From the NCBI GenBank assembly GCA_027704905.1, contig CM051001.1, forward strand, positions 24,748,228-24,812,227: a DNA stretch of 64,000 nt, read 5' to 3'. Below the pieces are notes generated by a model. That model did no database searches and was not told the DNA's origin. It worked only from the letters and a program-made list of their open reading frames with translations. Made by a program: the position numbers and the translations under genes. The DNA comes from Muraenolepis orangiensis. Lineage: Eukaryota; Chordata; Actinopteri; Gadiformes; Muraenolepididae. Below, in pieces: positions 21,747-32,469 of this stretch (the first letter of the stretch is position 1; every line of letters begins with the position of its first letter).

Positions 21747-22020
21747 ACAAGGGCGTATAGCATATAACAATGTATATTTTATTACATTGATTTATATATA
21801 CATATTGCTCTTTTTCTGTGCCGATATATTGCATTTTATAAATTGCATTTTTATTTATTTTATTTATTTACTTATTTTATTCTATTCTGTTTTTATTCTA
21901 TTTTATCTTATTTTTATAACTGCTGTCTGTCGTCGGGTATTGCACATAAGATTTTCACTCACTGCTTTATACTTGTGTAAACTGTGAAGTGACAATAAAC
22001 TTGACTTGACTTGACTTGAC

Positions 22021-22292
22021 AGTGGGAGATGGGGGGTGAGGGGGGGCTCAGTGATGGGTTAGCTTAGCTTGTGTGATCCTGCAGATACAAAAGGATAACC
22101 AGGAGGCAGCTTCTACTTTGGTATAATTGGGTGAAGCATAGCTGCACCTCACAGAGGCCTGCTCCACTTTCATGACGAGATCCAATTCTTCGCACTTCTT
22201 TTTTGGCCCCTTCTCTGAAGTCTGTGCACCCGTCTCTGAGACATACAGGGCCTTTCATGGTATAGACACGGGTCTATAGGAGGCACAACGAC
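22021..22292. other. No gene recognised
   Basis: A minus-strand open frame (22064-22258) shows no similarity I recognise. Confidence 0.5.
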
Positions 22293-22735
22293 TGGGGAGG
22301 AAACTCAGGAAGCAACAGGAAGCAAGGGAACTTTTAGAGAGGTATCGAAGTGTGTTCAGTCAACATGATGGAGACTTAGGATGTAAGAAACCAGTGATGG
22401 ACACAGCACCAGTACGTCAACGTTATCGCCGCCTTCCTCCATCTCAGTTTGCATTCGTCAAAGCTCATGTGCAAGGAGAGTCCTAACGTCGCTATCCTCA
22501 GGCAGCTAGAGCTCCAGTGGAAGAGTCATCCGATTGCTTAAATGATGGGGATGAGGCGTCAGGAAGTGGTAAGGAGGACGACGATGAGGATGTGTGGGTC
22601 CAGATCCTACCTAATCGCCAGACTGGAGCAAGCCCCATTGACACAGGTGATCGAAATGGGACACTGGATGAGCGAGAGCATCACGGCCCAATACTCACGG
22701 CCCAATACTATACCTACAGCCTCTGAGGCTGTAGG
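22293..22735 (+). pseudogene. Gypsy pol fragments
   Basis: At 22293-22486 the plus strand reads a helix-rich linker with LLERYRSVFSQHDGDLG, then APVRQRYRRLPPSQF. This is the conserved start of Gypsy reverse transcriptase; the Gypsy element at 31.8-38.2 kb has the corresponding IRQRLRRLPPV. It stops at TAA. From 22500 an acidic 69-codon frame could be the end of the same pol, but that is uncertain. There is no RT catalytic core, RNase H or integrase between them, so most of pol is deleted. Confidence 0.65.
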
Positions 22736-22737
22736 TA
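22711..22737. repeat. Perfect 27-bp dyad
   Basis: Arms TACCTACAGCCTC and GAGGCTGTAGGTA are exactly complementary around a single T. No T-run follows, and the host is eukaryotic, so a bacterial-type terminator is not implied. Confidence 0.85.
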
Positions 22738-23819
22738 ACGCCAACGTCAATTGAGCATAGCTCAAACAGGCCCTCGTCCGACTTTGAACAGGGGGGTCCC
22801 AAACAACAGACTGGTTCAGAGGGAGACCAAGGAAAATGGGAAAAAAAAAGGGAAATGTATATGAATTGTTGTGTAGTAAATCTAAATGTGTTTGTGTATT
22901 AAATAGGAAGCTTGTATGATTGTATGATGTTGTGCTGCGTGTCTTATGTGTGCATTATATTGTGTGTTTTATGTGTGCATTGTTTTGTGTGCCTTTTGTT
23001 GAGTGCCCTCTTAGACATGTGGTGCTCATCTTTGATTCTTGTGTGGTTATTTTGAACGTGTTCAGTCCATGTGATTATCGGTGTGTGGTCTGTCACCTCT
23101 GTGCTGGGCCATGCCCATGTGTTTAATAGAACCCTGTGAGATTAAAGCGATTTACTTTTGGTATACAGTCTTTTCCTCTCATTCATTCATTTGAACACCT
23201 TCTAATGGGGAAACATTGGCTATATATATTTAATTCCTCACAAGCTCATATTAAGGGTTTTACTCCTCACAGGAGGTGGCGCTATATAAATAAAGTAAGC
23301 CCTGGGCTTGTGTAGGTCACATATATGTCATGATTTAGTCTGAATATCACCTAGTCTATTATTAATTTGTAGCCCTAAAGTACTGTTGAGCCGTAGCCAC
23401 ATTTGATGAGTACCTCATAATTGATCCCAGGTGTTTCCCATCATAATCAGGCCGGCTAAGGCCAAAGAACACCTGGGATCTACCCTACTTAAGGCTGTCG
23501 AAGACCGACGACGTCGGGGCTTGAGCATTGTGCACCTTACTGAGAACCTTATGGCTCCAAGGACCCTCTCCGCCTTCCACCCTCTGGACCATCTCCCCAC
23601 GTCGACCACACCACGTAACTTATCCTACCCTACCTTGTTGTTTTTTTGGTTTGTGGATATTTTTCAGTAAACACATTTTCCGTTGTTTTGGTTGTCCTGT
23701 GTCTCTTCTTCTGGGCTCTCTGGCACATTTGGCTCGTCGGACTCGTTGGGTCCTAATAAAATGGTCAAGCCTAAATTGAGCCAAGCCGGGAACCCAGAAG
23801 CAGGGAGCGGGACACCACA
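22738..23819. other. No gene; possible LTR-like sequence
   Basis: Contains a 13-bp inverted repeat (GATCCCAGGTGTT at 23423-23435 and its complement at 23468-23480), a CTACTTAAGG TATA-like motif near 23488, and AATAAAATGG near 23755. This could be an old LTR, but no matching copy or TG/CA ends with a target duplication were identified. Confidence 0.3.
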
Positions 23820-24530
23820 CTAGCTCCCCGCTTCCAGGCTAACTCCTCGTGTCTCTAGCTCCCTAGCTCCCATACTAGCTCTGTGGCTACGCCAGCAGCT
23901 CGTGGTTACGCTAGCTCCCCACATCTCTAGTTCCTAGCTCCCAGGCTTTCTCCCCGTGTCTCCATTTCCTAGCTCCCAGACTAGCTCCCTGTGTCTCCAG
24001 TTTCCTAGCTCCCAGGCTAGCTCCCTTTGTCTCAGTCCCTAGGCTTCCAGGGTAGCTCCTCGTGTCTCCGGGTCCTAGCTTCCAGACTAGCTCCCTGTGT
24101 CTCCAGTTCCTAGCTCCCAGGCTATCTCTCTGTCTCCAGTTCCTAGTTCCCAGGCTAGCTCCCAGTGTCTCCAGTTCCTAGCTCCCAGGCAAGCTCCCTG
24201 TGTCCTCAGCTCCTAGCTTCCAGGCTAGCTCCTCGTGTCTCCGGTTCCTGCTCCCAGGCTACCTCTGTGTCTCCAGTTCCTAGCTACCAGGCTAGCTCCC
24301 TGTGTCTCCAGTTCCAAGCTCCCAGGCAAGCTCCCTGTGTCTCCAGTTCCTAGCTTCCAGGCTAGCTCCCTGTGTCTCCAGCTTCTAGCTTCCAGGCTAG
24401 CTCCCCGTGTCTCTAGCTCCTAGTTTCCAGGCTAGCTCCCCATGTCTCTAGCTCCCCGCTTCCAGGCTAACTCCTCGTGTCTCTAGCTCCCAGGCTAGCT
24501 CTGTGGCTACGCCAGCAGCTCGTGGTTCCG
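23820..24530. repeat. 35-bp minisatellite, about 19-20 copies
   Basis: Tandem copies of a 35-bp unit, AGCTCCCAGGCTAGCTCCCT plus GTGTCTCCAGTTCCT, with many one- and two-base variants and partial units. Since 35 is not a multiple of three, the Ser/Leu/Pro-rich open frames are artefacts. It is followed by two longer related units (24510-24665) sharing CCGAGCCCATTGTTT and GGGCTGGTTCCAC. Located about 370 bp downstream (minus sense) of the ENOX2 exon at 24896. Confidence 0.92.
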
Positions 24531-24895
24531 AGCCCATTGTTTCCCGGGCTGGTTCCACATCTGCTCCGTGGCTACACCTGCCCTCGAGGACCCCACCAGC
24601 TCCTGGTGGTTCCGAGCCCATTGTTTTCCGGGCTGGTTCCACCTCAGCTCAGTGGCTACACCAGCACCTCAAGGCTTACCTTAAAATTGACATGAAAGTT
24701 TCTGTCCCCAGACTAAAACCTTTTCTCTGGCAGGAAATATTAAAGGGGAGGAGGGGGTGGCGTCTTCAACCCCACCACATCACACACGCTGGGAAGAAAG
24801 CATGAAGGGTGGCACTTTGCCAAGCTTGTGAGAATAAAGGACGAAAAAGGCGGGATAGTCATTTTAAAATTACCATAAAATGGTATGGTACTTAC

Positions 24896-25045
24896 TGGGG
24901 TTGGCGAGAAACAGAGTGCAGGACTTGCAGTGGATGATCTCCTTGATGATCGGCATATCCATGGGTGGGGGCACCATGCCCAAGCCATGCATTAATGGGT
25001 TCATGGGGGGGATTCCCATCATCATGCCAAGGTTCGGGTCAAAAT
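24896..25045 (-). pseudogene. enox2: ENOX2-like exon, N-terminal segment before the RRM
   Basis: The acceptor is ATAACTCCCAG before ATTTTGACCC (AG at 25047-25046); the donor is AACCCCA before GTAAGT (GT at 24895-24894). The exon reads DFDPNLGMMMGIPP, a Met/Pro/Gly-rich stretch, VPPPMDMP, and then the diagnostic KEIIHCKSCTLF with the conserved Cys pair of ecto-NOX proteins. It is 150 nt and begins and ends in phase 1, two codons shorter than human ENOX2 in the proline run. It precedes the RRM in the family. This exon shows no damage and is the best preserved of the four. The promoter and any upstream exons would lie at higher coordinates. Confidence 0.92.
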
Positions 25046-28000
25046 CTGGGAGTTATGATTGAATGTTACAAACAAAGCAGCTCACTTTTGGGAGCATAAG
25101 AATGCAACAACAACAATTTCTAGAAGAAAAGGCATGTTGTTTCTACATGCTAACATCCTTCACCCAGGCATGAGCAGAGCCTACAGCTGAATCTTCCGTG
25201 TTGCATTCTACTTTGTGTTTTCTTCCTTCCCCAGTGATTTGTGACTCATCAGCAGTGCCACAAAGGATCCTATAAATAAATACAGTCCCTTCATGAATAA
25301 ATTATATGACAAATAAAATGCATCATTTAACAGGTTTTTCGGAAGAACATGTCATGAAAGTCTGATGGAAGAACTATACACAGGCATAACTATATAGGGA
25401 AGCACAAAGGACACGTTTGTGTATCCAAGCAGAAGTACACATATTGACACACAGTGAAATTAGATGGAACAACATCCTGTATGCACTGTCTACATTGAAC
25501 GTACATTTAAACTAACATATTATATATTTTTCATGCTTCCTCTTAAAGTCTTTGAGATCAGCACACAATTATGACAACCACAATGAAATATCATAACCAT
25601 TGGATTAAATTGCGTTGAATGACTCTGGCTATGAAGGTATTTATACACCAACAATCTGAAATTAACACATTGGCTGGCTGCCCACCCAACCCATGTTAGT
25701 CTTACAGTTTTGGTCAAACAAAGATTTTTATTTTTTATTTGACCGACTTGACTGAAAACAGGTTTTTTAAAGGTACATTACAAAAAGGGGGACTGCAATT
25801 TGCATGCTTTAGTCACAAATGTTAGGGTCTAAGAAAGCACACTACAGATTCTAGAATGTACTCCCTCTCCCCCCCTCAAAGCTACTGCGACAAAGTCAAT
25901 TGCCTCGAGCAAACAAGATTTGTGATTTTTGGTGGCCTGGTGTACTATATGCAAATAAAAATATCTTGTATCTTGTACCTGAGTTCTCTAGAACAGTGAT
26001 TTTCAACCACTGTGTGTGAGAGATCATCCGGTGTGCTGTGGGAAATTATCCAATTTCACTTAATTGGTCCAAAAATGCTGTCTGTGCCTACAATGTAGTG
26101 ACTGGTCGTGTAATTAAATACCGTATTGTTCGGATTACTATTGTAGGGACACTCCGATCGAACGGCCGTCGATCATTATCGATCGATTGGAGCTTGGATC
26201 AGAGCTTTCAAAAACGGCGATCAGAAGAGCCGATCAGATGACGCAAAATAAATGTTTACACTTTTCTCTGTGCGCAAAAATCCCGGCAGCACTGCTGAAA
26301 GCTATCGGTACATACAGATCGATCATATTGGGCTCATAGATTGTTTATTTTATTTTGGGTGAGTAGGATTGCTCAAAAGATGTGTGCTTTTTCTCGTAGT
26401 TCCGCTTCACATTACTGCTTTAATAGTTACCACAGAACAAATGAGACGTACTTGGTTTGAACTGCCCATGTAGGAGTTTTCACTGTCTACCTTTCTGTTT
26501 TTAGAGAACTTCATGTGAAATGGCTCTGACTGTTTCTCTTTCCGTCATGTGTGTGTGTGTGTGTGTGTGTTTTAATCTGCTTGCTCACTGACTGCAGCAA
26601 TTTGATTGGTTGAGTAGCGTCACGTGAGATGATTTGGGCTTTTGTCGTAAAAGCTAGAAAAGATTGTTATTGGTTGATTTGATCGGTAAATAATATATTT
26701 ATATAATAGTTATCAATGTATGATACTTAATCAGGTCTTTATTATATTACTGCAATGCATTTCAGAAAAGTTGCTTTCATTGCTCTAAATAGTAATTTTG
26801 TAGCACTTTGTTGGTGGTTTGCCGCATTATTTGACTCAGGGAGTCATTAGTATTTGGTTGCTATGTGTGAATATAAAAACAGATGTGTGTGTGTATGTGT
26901 ATGTGTGTGTGTGTGTGTGCGCGCGCACACTGAGACTTGTCTTATATCATCTAATAAGTAGCGACGTTTGGAACCCCCAAGAAATCTGACAAGGATAACA
27001 GCTCAGAAAGCCAAACAATACCATCATTGTCCCGAGGAGACATCGATCAGCGCGGACGCCATTATGAGTCTTCTGTGCTCTTCTGTAGTCAATGCCAAGC
27101 CAATCACTGCTTTGTCTTGAGCCCCTTTCACTCCACTTTCAAGGTCAGACAGGCGGAAAACAAACTGAGAATACAAAAAAAAGATTTGGGTAAAACTACA
27201 CAAATCAAAATAATTGGCATGTTTCCGAATTGCCATTTCACTGAATGACAGTTTGACCTTTGTGGCCTAACTTGGTTTCAAGGCATCTAGAGCAGTAACC
27301 CTCATTAGGTGGTTCTTCCAAGGACGGAGGAGAGTTGCACTACTTGGGGTATGCCTCACGTAAAAAAGTACAAGTACAAATTCCAGTTGCTGCAGGCATT
27401 TCCCTGCTCTGTTCTCCAAGCTGGAATATCTGGTATGATTTCTTGTTGTTTTGTTTTAATCCTGAACAAAGTATTTGACCATATTTGTGCCCGGGGACGC
27501 CCTGTCTCTCTCAAGACACCAAATATTTGGAGGGAGCACTAATATTTGTAGTCGTCACAATACTACACAATACTACACAATTACATTTCTTCCAAATCAT
27601 CCCAAAGTCTCTCGGGCATGGGCAGGGTTAGCAGCTGTAGTTATCGTGAATTTGGATTCAGAAAACAAAGAAGCATCGCTCGCGTAAGCCGGGCGGGCAC
27701 ACATTGGTTGTTTTCATTTGAAAAGAGGCCATTTGAAAGAGTTGCAGTCGAACCTAATGTGAAACCAAGCCACTTAGCTGGTTACTAAAATGTGAAGTTG
27801 TTCAGCGAGGCGGAGGAGAGAGAGAAACCCCCGCCTGCTTGACATTCTTCCCGGTTTATCTGGGCTACAGCAGAAAGCTGCTTCAAACAACCACACCTCA
27901 ATAATCTCAAACCAGTCGAATCAGTCTCATCAGTCTAATTATCACCAGTCTAATCATCAAAATCAGTCGCGATACAACGCTCACCTTGAGCGTTGCTGTT

Positions 28001-28116
28001 CATGTATGGCAGGGCAGAGATTTGTGTCGCCCGTTCCAGGAATTGAATGCCAAGTTCCATTCTGCATAATCCGTTTAGTGGAGAGCGAGGACGACTGAAA
28101 ACACCATTTGCTTTAT
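25046..28116. other. Non-coding, with hAT-like fragments and TG repeats
   Basis: At 25994 CAGTGATTTTCAACCACTG resembles the left end of a hAT element, but no right end was found. Near 26144 TAGGGACACTCCGATCG resembles another DNA-transposon end. (TG)n occurs at 26549-26570 and 26884-26918. A possible exon at 27985-28094 is listed separately. Confidence 0.45.
27985..28094 (-). other. Candidate exon with start codon
   Basis: On the minus strand a TGGTGTTTTCAG acceptor-like site precedes 110 nt that end at a strong donor (CTCAAG before GTGAGC). One frame has an ATG followed by 24 open codons to the donor, including LERATQISALPYMNSNAQ. It lies upstream of the ENOX2 exon at 24896 on the same strand, so it could be an upstream exon of that gene, but I see no match to ENOX2. 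Confidence 0.22.
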
Positions 28117-29340
28117 GTCAAGTCAAGTCAAGTTTATTGTCACTTCACAGTTTACACAAGTATAAAGCAGTGATGTGAAAATCTTATGTGCAATACCCGA
28201 TGACAGACAGCAGCTATAAAAATAAGATAAAAATAGAATAAAAATAGAATAAAGTAAAAACATTAAAATAAAAATAAAAATGCTAAATATCGGCACAGAA
28301 AGAGCAATATGTATATATAAATAAATGTAATAAAATATACATTGTTATATGCTATATGCCCTTGTTCAGCAGCCTGATGGCCTGACTGTGGAAGCTATCT
28401 CTAAGCCTATTTGTACGGCACTTGATACTGCGGTATCGCCTGCCTGACGATAAAAGTGTGTACAGTTCGTACACGCACTGCTGGTTGTATATATCCAGGA
28501 GGGAGGGGAGCTCACGTCCAACGATATACTGTGCTGTCCGCACCACCCTTTGAAGCGCTCTGCGCTCGAGTACGGTGCAGTTCCCGTACCAGGCAGTGAT
28601 ACACACTGTAAGAACACTCCCGATGGTGCCGTTATAGAATGTTCTCAGGATGCGGGGGCCCATGCTGAATTTCTTCAGATGCCTGAGGAAATACAGGCGT
28701 TGTTGGGCCCTTTTCACCACGTGTGTGGTGTGCGTGGACCATGTGAGGTCCTCGGAGATGTGCACGCCGAGGAAGTCAAGTCAAGTCAAGTTTGTCACTT
28801 CACAGTTTACACAAGTATAAAGCAGTGATGTAAAAATCTCATGTGCAATACCCGACGACAGACAGCAGTTATAAAATAAGATAGAAAATAGATAAAAATA
28901 GAATAAAAATAGAATAAAGATAAAAATTTAAATTAAAAATTTAAATATTATTAATAATATTATTATTATTAAAATATCCGCACAGAAAAGAGCAATATGT
29001 ATATATAAATCAATGTAATAAAATATACATTGTTATATGCTATACGCCCTTGTTCAGCAGCCTGATGGCCTGACTGTGGAAGCTATCTTGAAACATGAAG
29101 CTGCTGACCCTCTCTACTGCAACACCGTTGATGGAGATAGGGCTGTGCTCTCTCCTCTGCTTCCTGAAGTCCACGATCAGCTCCTTGGTCTTCTTGACGT
29201 TGAGGGCGAGGCTGTTCTCCTGGCACCACTGCTCGAGCGATCCGACCTCCTCCCTGTAGGCTGTCTCGTCGTCGCCGGCGATCAGGCCCATCACTGTCGT
29301 GTCGTCAGCAAACTTGATGAAGTTGGAGCTGTTGATGGCT
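28117..29340 (-). mobile_element. L2/CR1-type LINE, 5'-truncated, with a nested younger copy
   Basis: Same family as the LINE at 19290-22020, in minus orientation. The (CTTGA)n tail is at 28117-28132. The open frame 28352-28765 encodes the RT C-terminal region (KRAQQRLYFLRHLKKF ... IRLLNKGI). The RT core resumes at 29096-29340 with an intact FADDTTVMG motif C and ETAYREEVGSLEQWCQE. The two parts join at VSSF/LGVHISEDL and are separated by a second 3' end (28777-29089). The 5' end at 29340 is a truncation. Confidence 0.9.
28777..29089 (-). mobile_element. Nested 5'-truncated LINE copy
   Basis: Begins (plus) with CAAGTCAAGTCAAG, the family tail, followed by the 3' UTR and ending with only the last 14 or so codons (DSFHSQAIRLLNKGV). 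It lies inside the RT of the outer copy. The host coding sequence GAGGAAGT...TGAAGCTGCTG is interrupted exactly here. Confidence 0.85.
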
Positions 29341-29438
29341 AAACAAATTCCAGCATGTTGTGAAAATTCACAAGGTATTAATGGACTAGTATTAATGGAT
29401 TTTTAGCAAGGTCAAAGCAAAGAGCAAAACAAAACTCT

Positions 29439-29461
29439 ACTATGGTAGACTCTACCATAGT
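29439..29461. repeat. Perfect 23-bp dyad
   Basis: Arms ACTATGGTAGA and TCTACCATAGT flank one C. Confidence 0.85.
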
Positions 29462-30998
29462 TCAAAGAGGGGGTTTCAATACAATTTCATTGTTTGGTTT
29501 ATCCTTCCTAAATACAATCCTTCCTACAATAGCAGACTCACCCCTATATGCAAGCTCAGAGAATATGGGGACAGTTTAGTGCAAAAAAGAACATAGATTT
29601 AATAGCCAACTTCAACTAACTGCTTCTAGGAAGGAAGAGAGAGACATAGAGATAGACAAATAGTGACAAAGAGGGACAGAGAGACAATGATAAAGAGAGA
29701 GAGAGAAAGAGAAAAGGGGATCCCTTTCAGGACCGACAAAAACTGTGTGTAAGGGAAAATAAAAAAATCACGGACAATAGTACAGATCAAGTGCCATTTA
29801 TTTTTATTCATAACCACAAAGCAACACCTGCCTGAACATTTAATGCAAATGGAGATTTAATTTTGTCACTGCAGACGGGAAGATAGCCGAATGGGGGGGA
29901 AAACAGACTGAAATTGGAGAGAGAGTAAAATAAGAGTCGTTCTGATACAGACAATACCAACAATTCATGTTGTCTATTCAGTTGTCTGGATTCATTGAGT
30001 CTGTGCAAACAATCAGTATCAGGAAAGAAACTAAATGGTATCGGAACATGTGGTTATGCCTGAAAACTGCAATGCAAGACCAAAAAGGCGAGCAAAGCAA
30101 AATTGCTGTAAATGGGAAAATTTCTCTTTGACCTAAATCTTCTTGCACAAATAATGGATGTATGGTCTTTGTAGTGTGTGTGCACGTGCGTGCGTGCATG
30201 CACGCGCACGGAAGGCATGTGTACAAGGATGAGAGAAGCGAGTTAGGAGTCAGAGATATGGTCTCCCCAACTGAAGACAACATCAGTGAAGAACAATCTC
30301 AAAACTCAATATAAGCACATTTCAAATGGATTATTTTTTGTATTCAGTAAACAAATTAAACACAGGTGCTTCACGCGGTACCTAGAGGCGGTAGAGAGGA
30401 GGTCCAGCAAGCTGCAGGTCATTGGTTAAATTCCCCGGAATCCTGTTGTCAGCCGCTATTGCGGTGTCTTTGAGGAACCTAAGGTTGCCAGCAAAGAAAT
30501 GGCAGCATTGGCGGATCCTTATTTTATCGGAGAAAACTGAGCTGAACCGGGTTGTGGCTAGTTTTCCAGCCTCAGTGTCAAGAGTAACAATTTGGTGTGA
30601 AATATGGGTGGTAAATGCTGCCATTGTCACAACCCCATATGTTGACAGACATATTTATTCACTCCAATAAACCCTCCAAATGAAAACTGATTGAATAATA
30701 GCGCCGACATAAACTAACAAACCAAATGACACCACTCTGTCATGAACTGCAGCAATCTTTACCCACTGACTGGCGCTAAATGGATAATTAGCATTCCTCA
30801 AATATTACTCAATGCCTACACTACATTGCCTGATATGACTGAATGGTTAGTTGTTTTTTCCCCCCCAACAACTGTGCTATCACATAGCAATGTGAGGCAA
30901 AGGCTGATACCATTCACCCCCCCCGGCTTTGATTGCCGATCAGTGGCTTCAAAGCCATTTGAACTACTTGATATAATGGGAAATTGTTTCACAATTGA

Positions 30999-31262
30999 TT
31001 GGCTTCTGCAGGCAGAGAGAAAGCGGGAGGGGAAAACCACAAACAGAGCCACAGACCCCAAGGATCCCGGGAATCGTCTTCACGGGCTTCCTCTGAGACC
31101 TTCCAGCGTCTCAGCCCTTTTTTAGGTCCTATAGGAGATTTCCTTTCCGGTATGTTTGCAGACTCCGATGAGGGCATGGCATCGACGCGGGTTCGCTTTG
31201 CGACTGACACGGAAGACAGTCAATGGGCCCTATTGACGGATACAAGCAGAATGATCAGGTGA
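30999..31262 (+). other. Unrecognised 87-codon open frame
   Basis: The frame has balanced composition (for example SPFLGPIGDFLSGMFAD and RVRFATDTEDSQWALL). It ends where a donor-like AG before GTGAAT occurs. I do not recognise the sequence. It could be an exon, a repeat fragment or chance. Confidence 0.22.
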
Positions 31263-31479
31263 ATGGGTCATGCGGTCCTTGGACACATTGATTGTCCACG
31301 CTTGGCTTCGCGATTACGGTTTGTGAAGGACGAGGGCCATTATTATAATATAAACACTACCCGGATCCTTCTACCTAGCACGTCCTCTTATCAATTTTTA
31401 CTAGCGTCTTACTAAGTAGTTTGGTTGCTTGTTAGTTAGTTTGATAATGTTCTGTTTGCCACTGTATGGTACTTTTACC

Positions 31480-31660
31480 TGAACTTATTGTACTTTTACC
31501 TGAGCACTGGTTCAGTTCTTGGAGACTTGTTTTGAATGAAATGGAATTTTGACTTCTGGTGACAAGTTGTTTTCTTATCCACCTTTGTTGAACGCACTAT
31601 TATAAGTCGCTTTGGGCAAAAGCGTCTCCTAAATGAATGTTATGTAATGTATAATCCAAA
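31480..31660 (+). mobile_element. SINE/LINE 3' tail
   Basis: The segment TATAAGTCGCTTTGGGCAAA, AGCGTCTCCTAAATGAATG and a terminal ATGTA repeat is the conserved 3' end shared by many fish short and long interspersed retroposons. No coding sequence; the 5' limit is uncertain. Confidence 0.6.
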
Positions 31661-31869
31661 TGCGTAAACCTAATGTAATGGTTGCAGACAAATTATTTAT
31701 GAGCCGACGGTACACGGCGGACTGTACCAATTAAAGATGCACTTATTACAGTATTTTAATCCTTGTGGCGTCAGGGGAAGAATTAAGGTAGTTAACCCTT
31801 TAATTTAAATGACCCTTCTGATGTGTAAGTTGTACGTTTGTACGTACGTCTATCCTTTTGAACTGTGCT

Positions 31870-32454
31870 TGGCATCCTACACCCGCCCGGCCACATACAT
31901 TTGTTTGAAATAGGGTAGCAGGAACACAAAATCTGCTGACCAGGCCCTCTACTAGGGCCTTGGCAACGGTACATGCTTCCTGATCTGGCAGGGCATAGGC
32001 CTCAGGCCATTTTGTAAAATAATCTATGGCCACCAGGACAAACCGGTTACCACGCTCTGTTCTAGGTAGAGGGCCTAGGATATCAACTGCTACCCTATCC
32101 ATGGGAGCGCCAACCAGATTCTGCTGTAGAGGAGCATGAGAGCGACCTTGGGGGACTTTTCTGGCAGTACACTTGTCACAACGACGGCAGTAACCTTCCA
32201 CATCCCTCCACCTGTCGCCCCAATAGAATGTCTGCCTAAGGCGCGTCGGTCTTTGTCACACCAAAATGCCCCATACCACGTGGCCCATGATGAAGCTTTA
32301 GCACCTCAGCCCTCTTCATTTCTGGGACCACCAGCTGCCAACGGGCTTTGCCAGTGGCCAGCTCCGCCCAACACCTCTTTAGCAGCCCATCCCTCAGCTC
32401 AACTCCTGGCCCATGAGACCACAGGCCCCTGATGGTCAGTGAACATTGGACCAC
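31870..32454 (-). pseudogene. Gypsy-2 integrase N-terminal domain and partial core
   Basis: Two frames. One carries the HHCC start (LHHGPRGMGHFGVTKT). The other carries its cysteines (YCRRCDKCTARK) and the core start VDILGPLPRTERGNRFVLV with the first catalytic Asp. After FCVPATLF the sequence loses similarity, so the second Asp and the Glu are absent. Confidence 0.82.
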
Positions 32455-32469
32455 TTCTTCCCAAGGTGG

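Larger units (their letters stand above)
19290..22020 (+). mobile_element. L2/CR1-type (Rex1-like) LINE, nearly complete but inactive
   Basis: A 2.7-kb plus-strand element with a GC-rich 5' region, an endonuclease-then-RT coding region, an AT-rich 3' UTR and a (CTTGA)n tail ending at 22020. Pieces of the same family occur at 3225-3370 and 28117-29340. The endonuclease part is split by a 19-base G run (19701-19719) and is internally deleted around 19920-19950. The RT is the largest open frame of the window, but its catalytic motif has lost a residue. No convincing target duplication was seen. Length is well below the usual 3-5 kb of autonomous copies. Confidence 0.92.
29341..31479. other. Non-coding; hairpin and weak ORF
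   Basis: No recognised gene. A perfect 23-bp dyad lies at 29439-29461. GA-rich stretches occur near 29640-29715. An open frame at 30999-31262 is listed separately. Confidence 0.5.

Noticed and set aside
22064..22262. Possible ENOX2 RRM piece (KALYVSE on the minus strand)
   Set aside because: The match is limited to a few residues, is preceded by a stop and followed by sequence unlike the RRM.
24165..24423. Ser/Leu/Pro-rich plus-strand frames
   Set aside because: They come from the 35-bp minisatellite; the period is not a multiple of three and there is no start or flanking coding.
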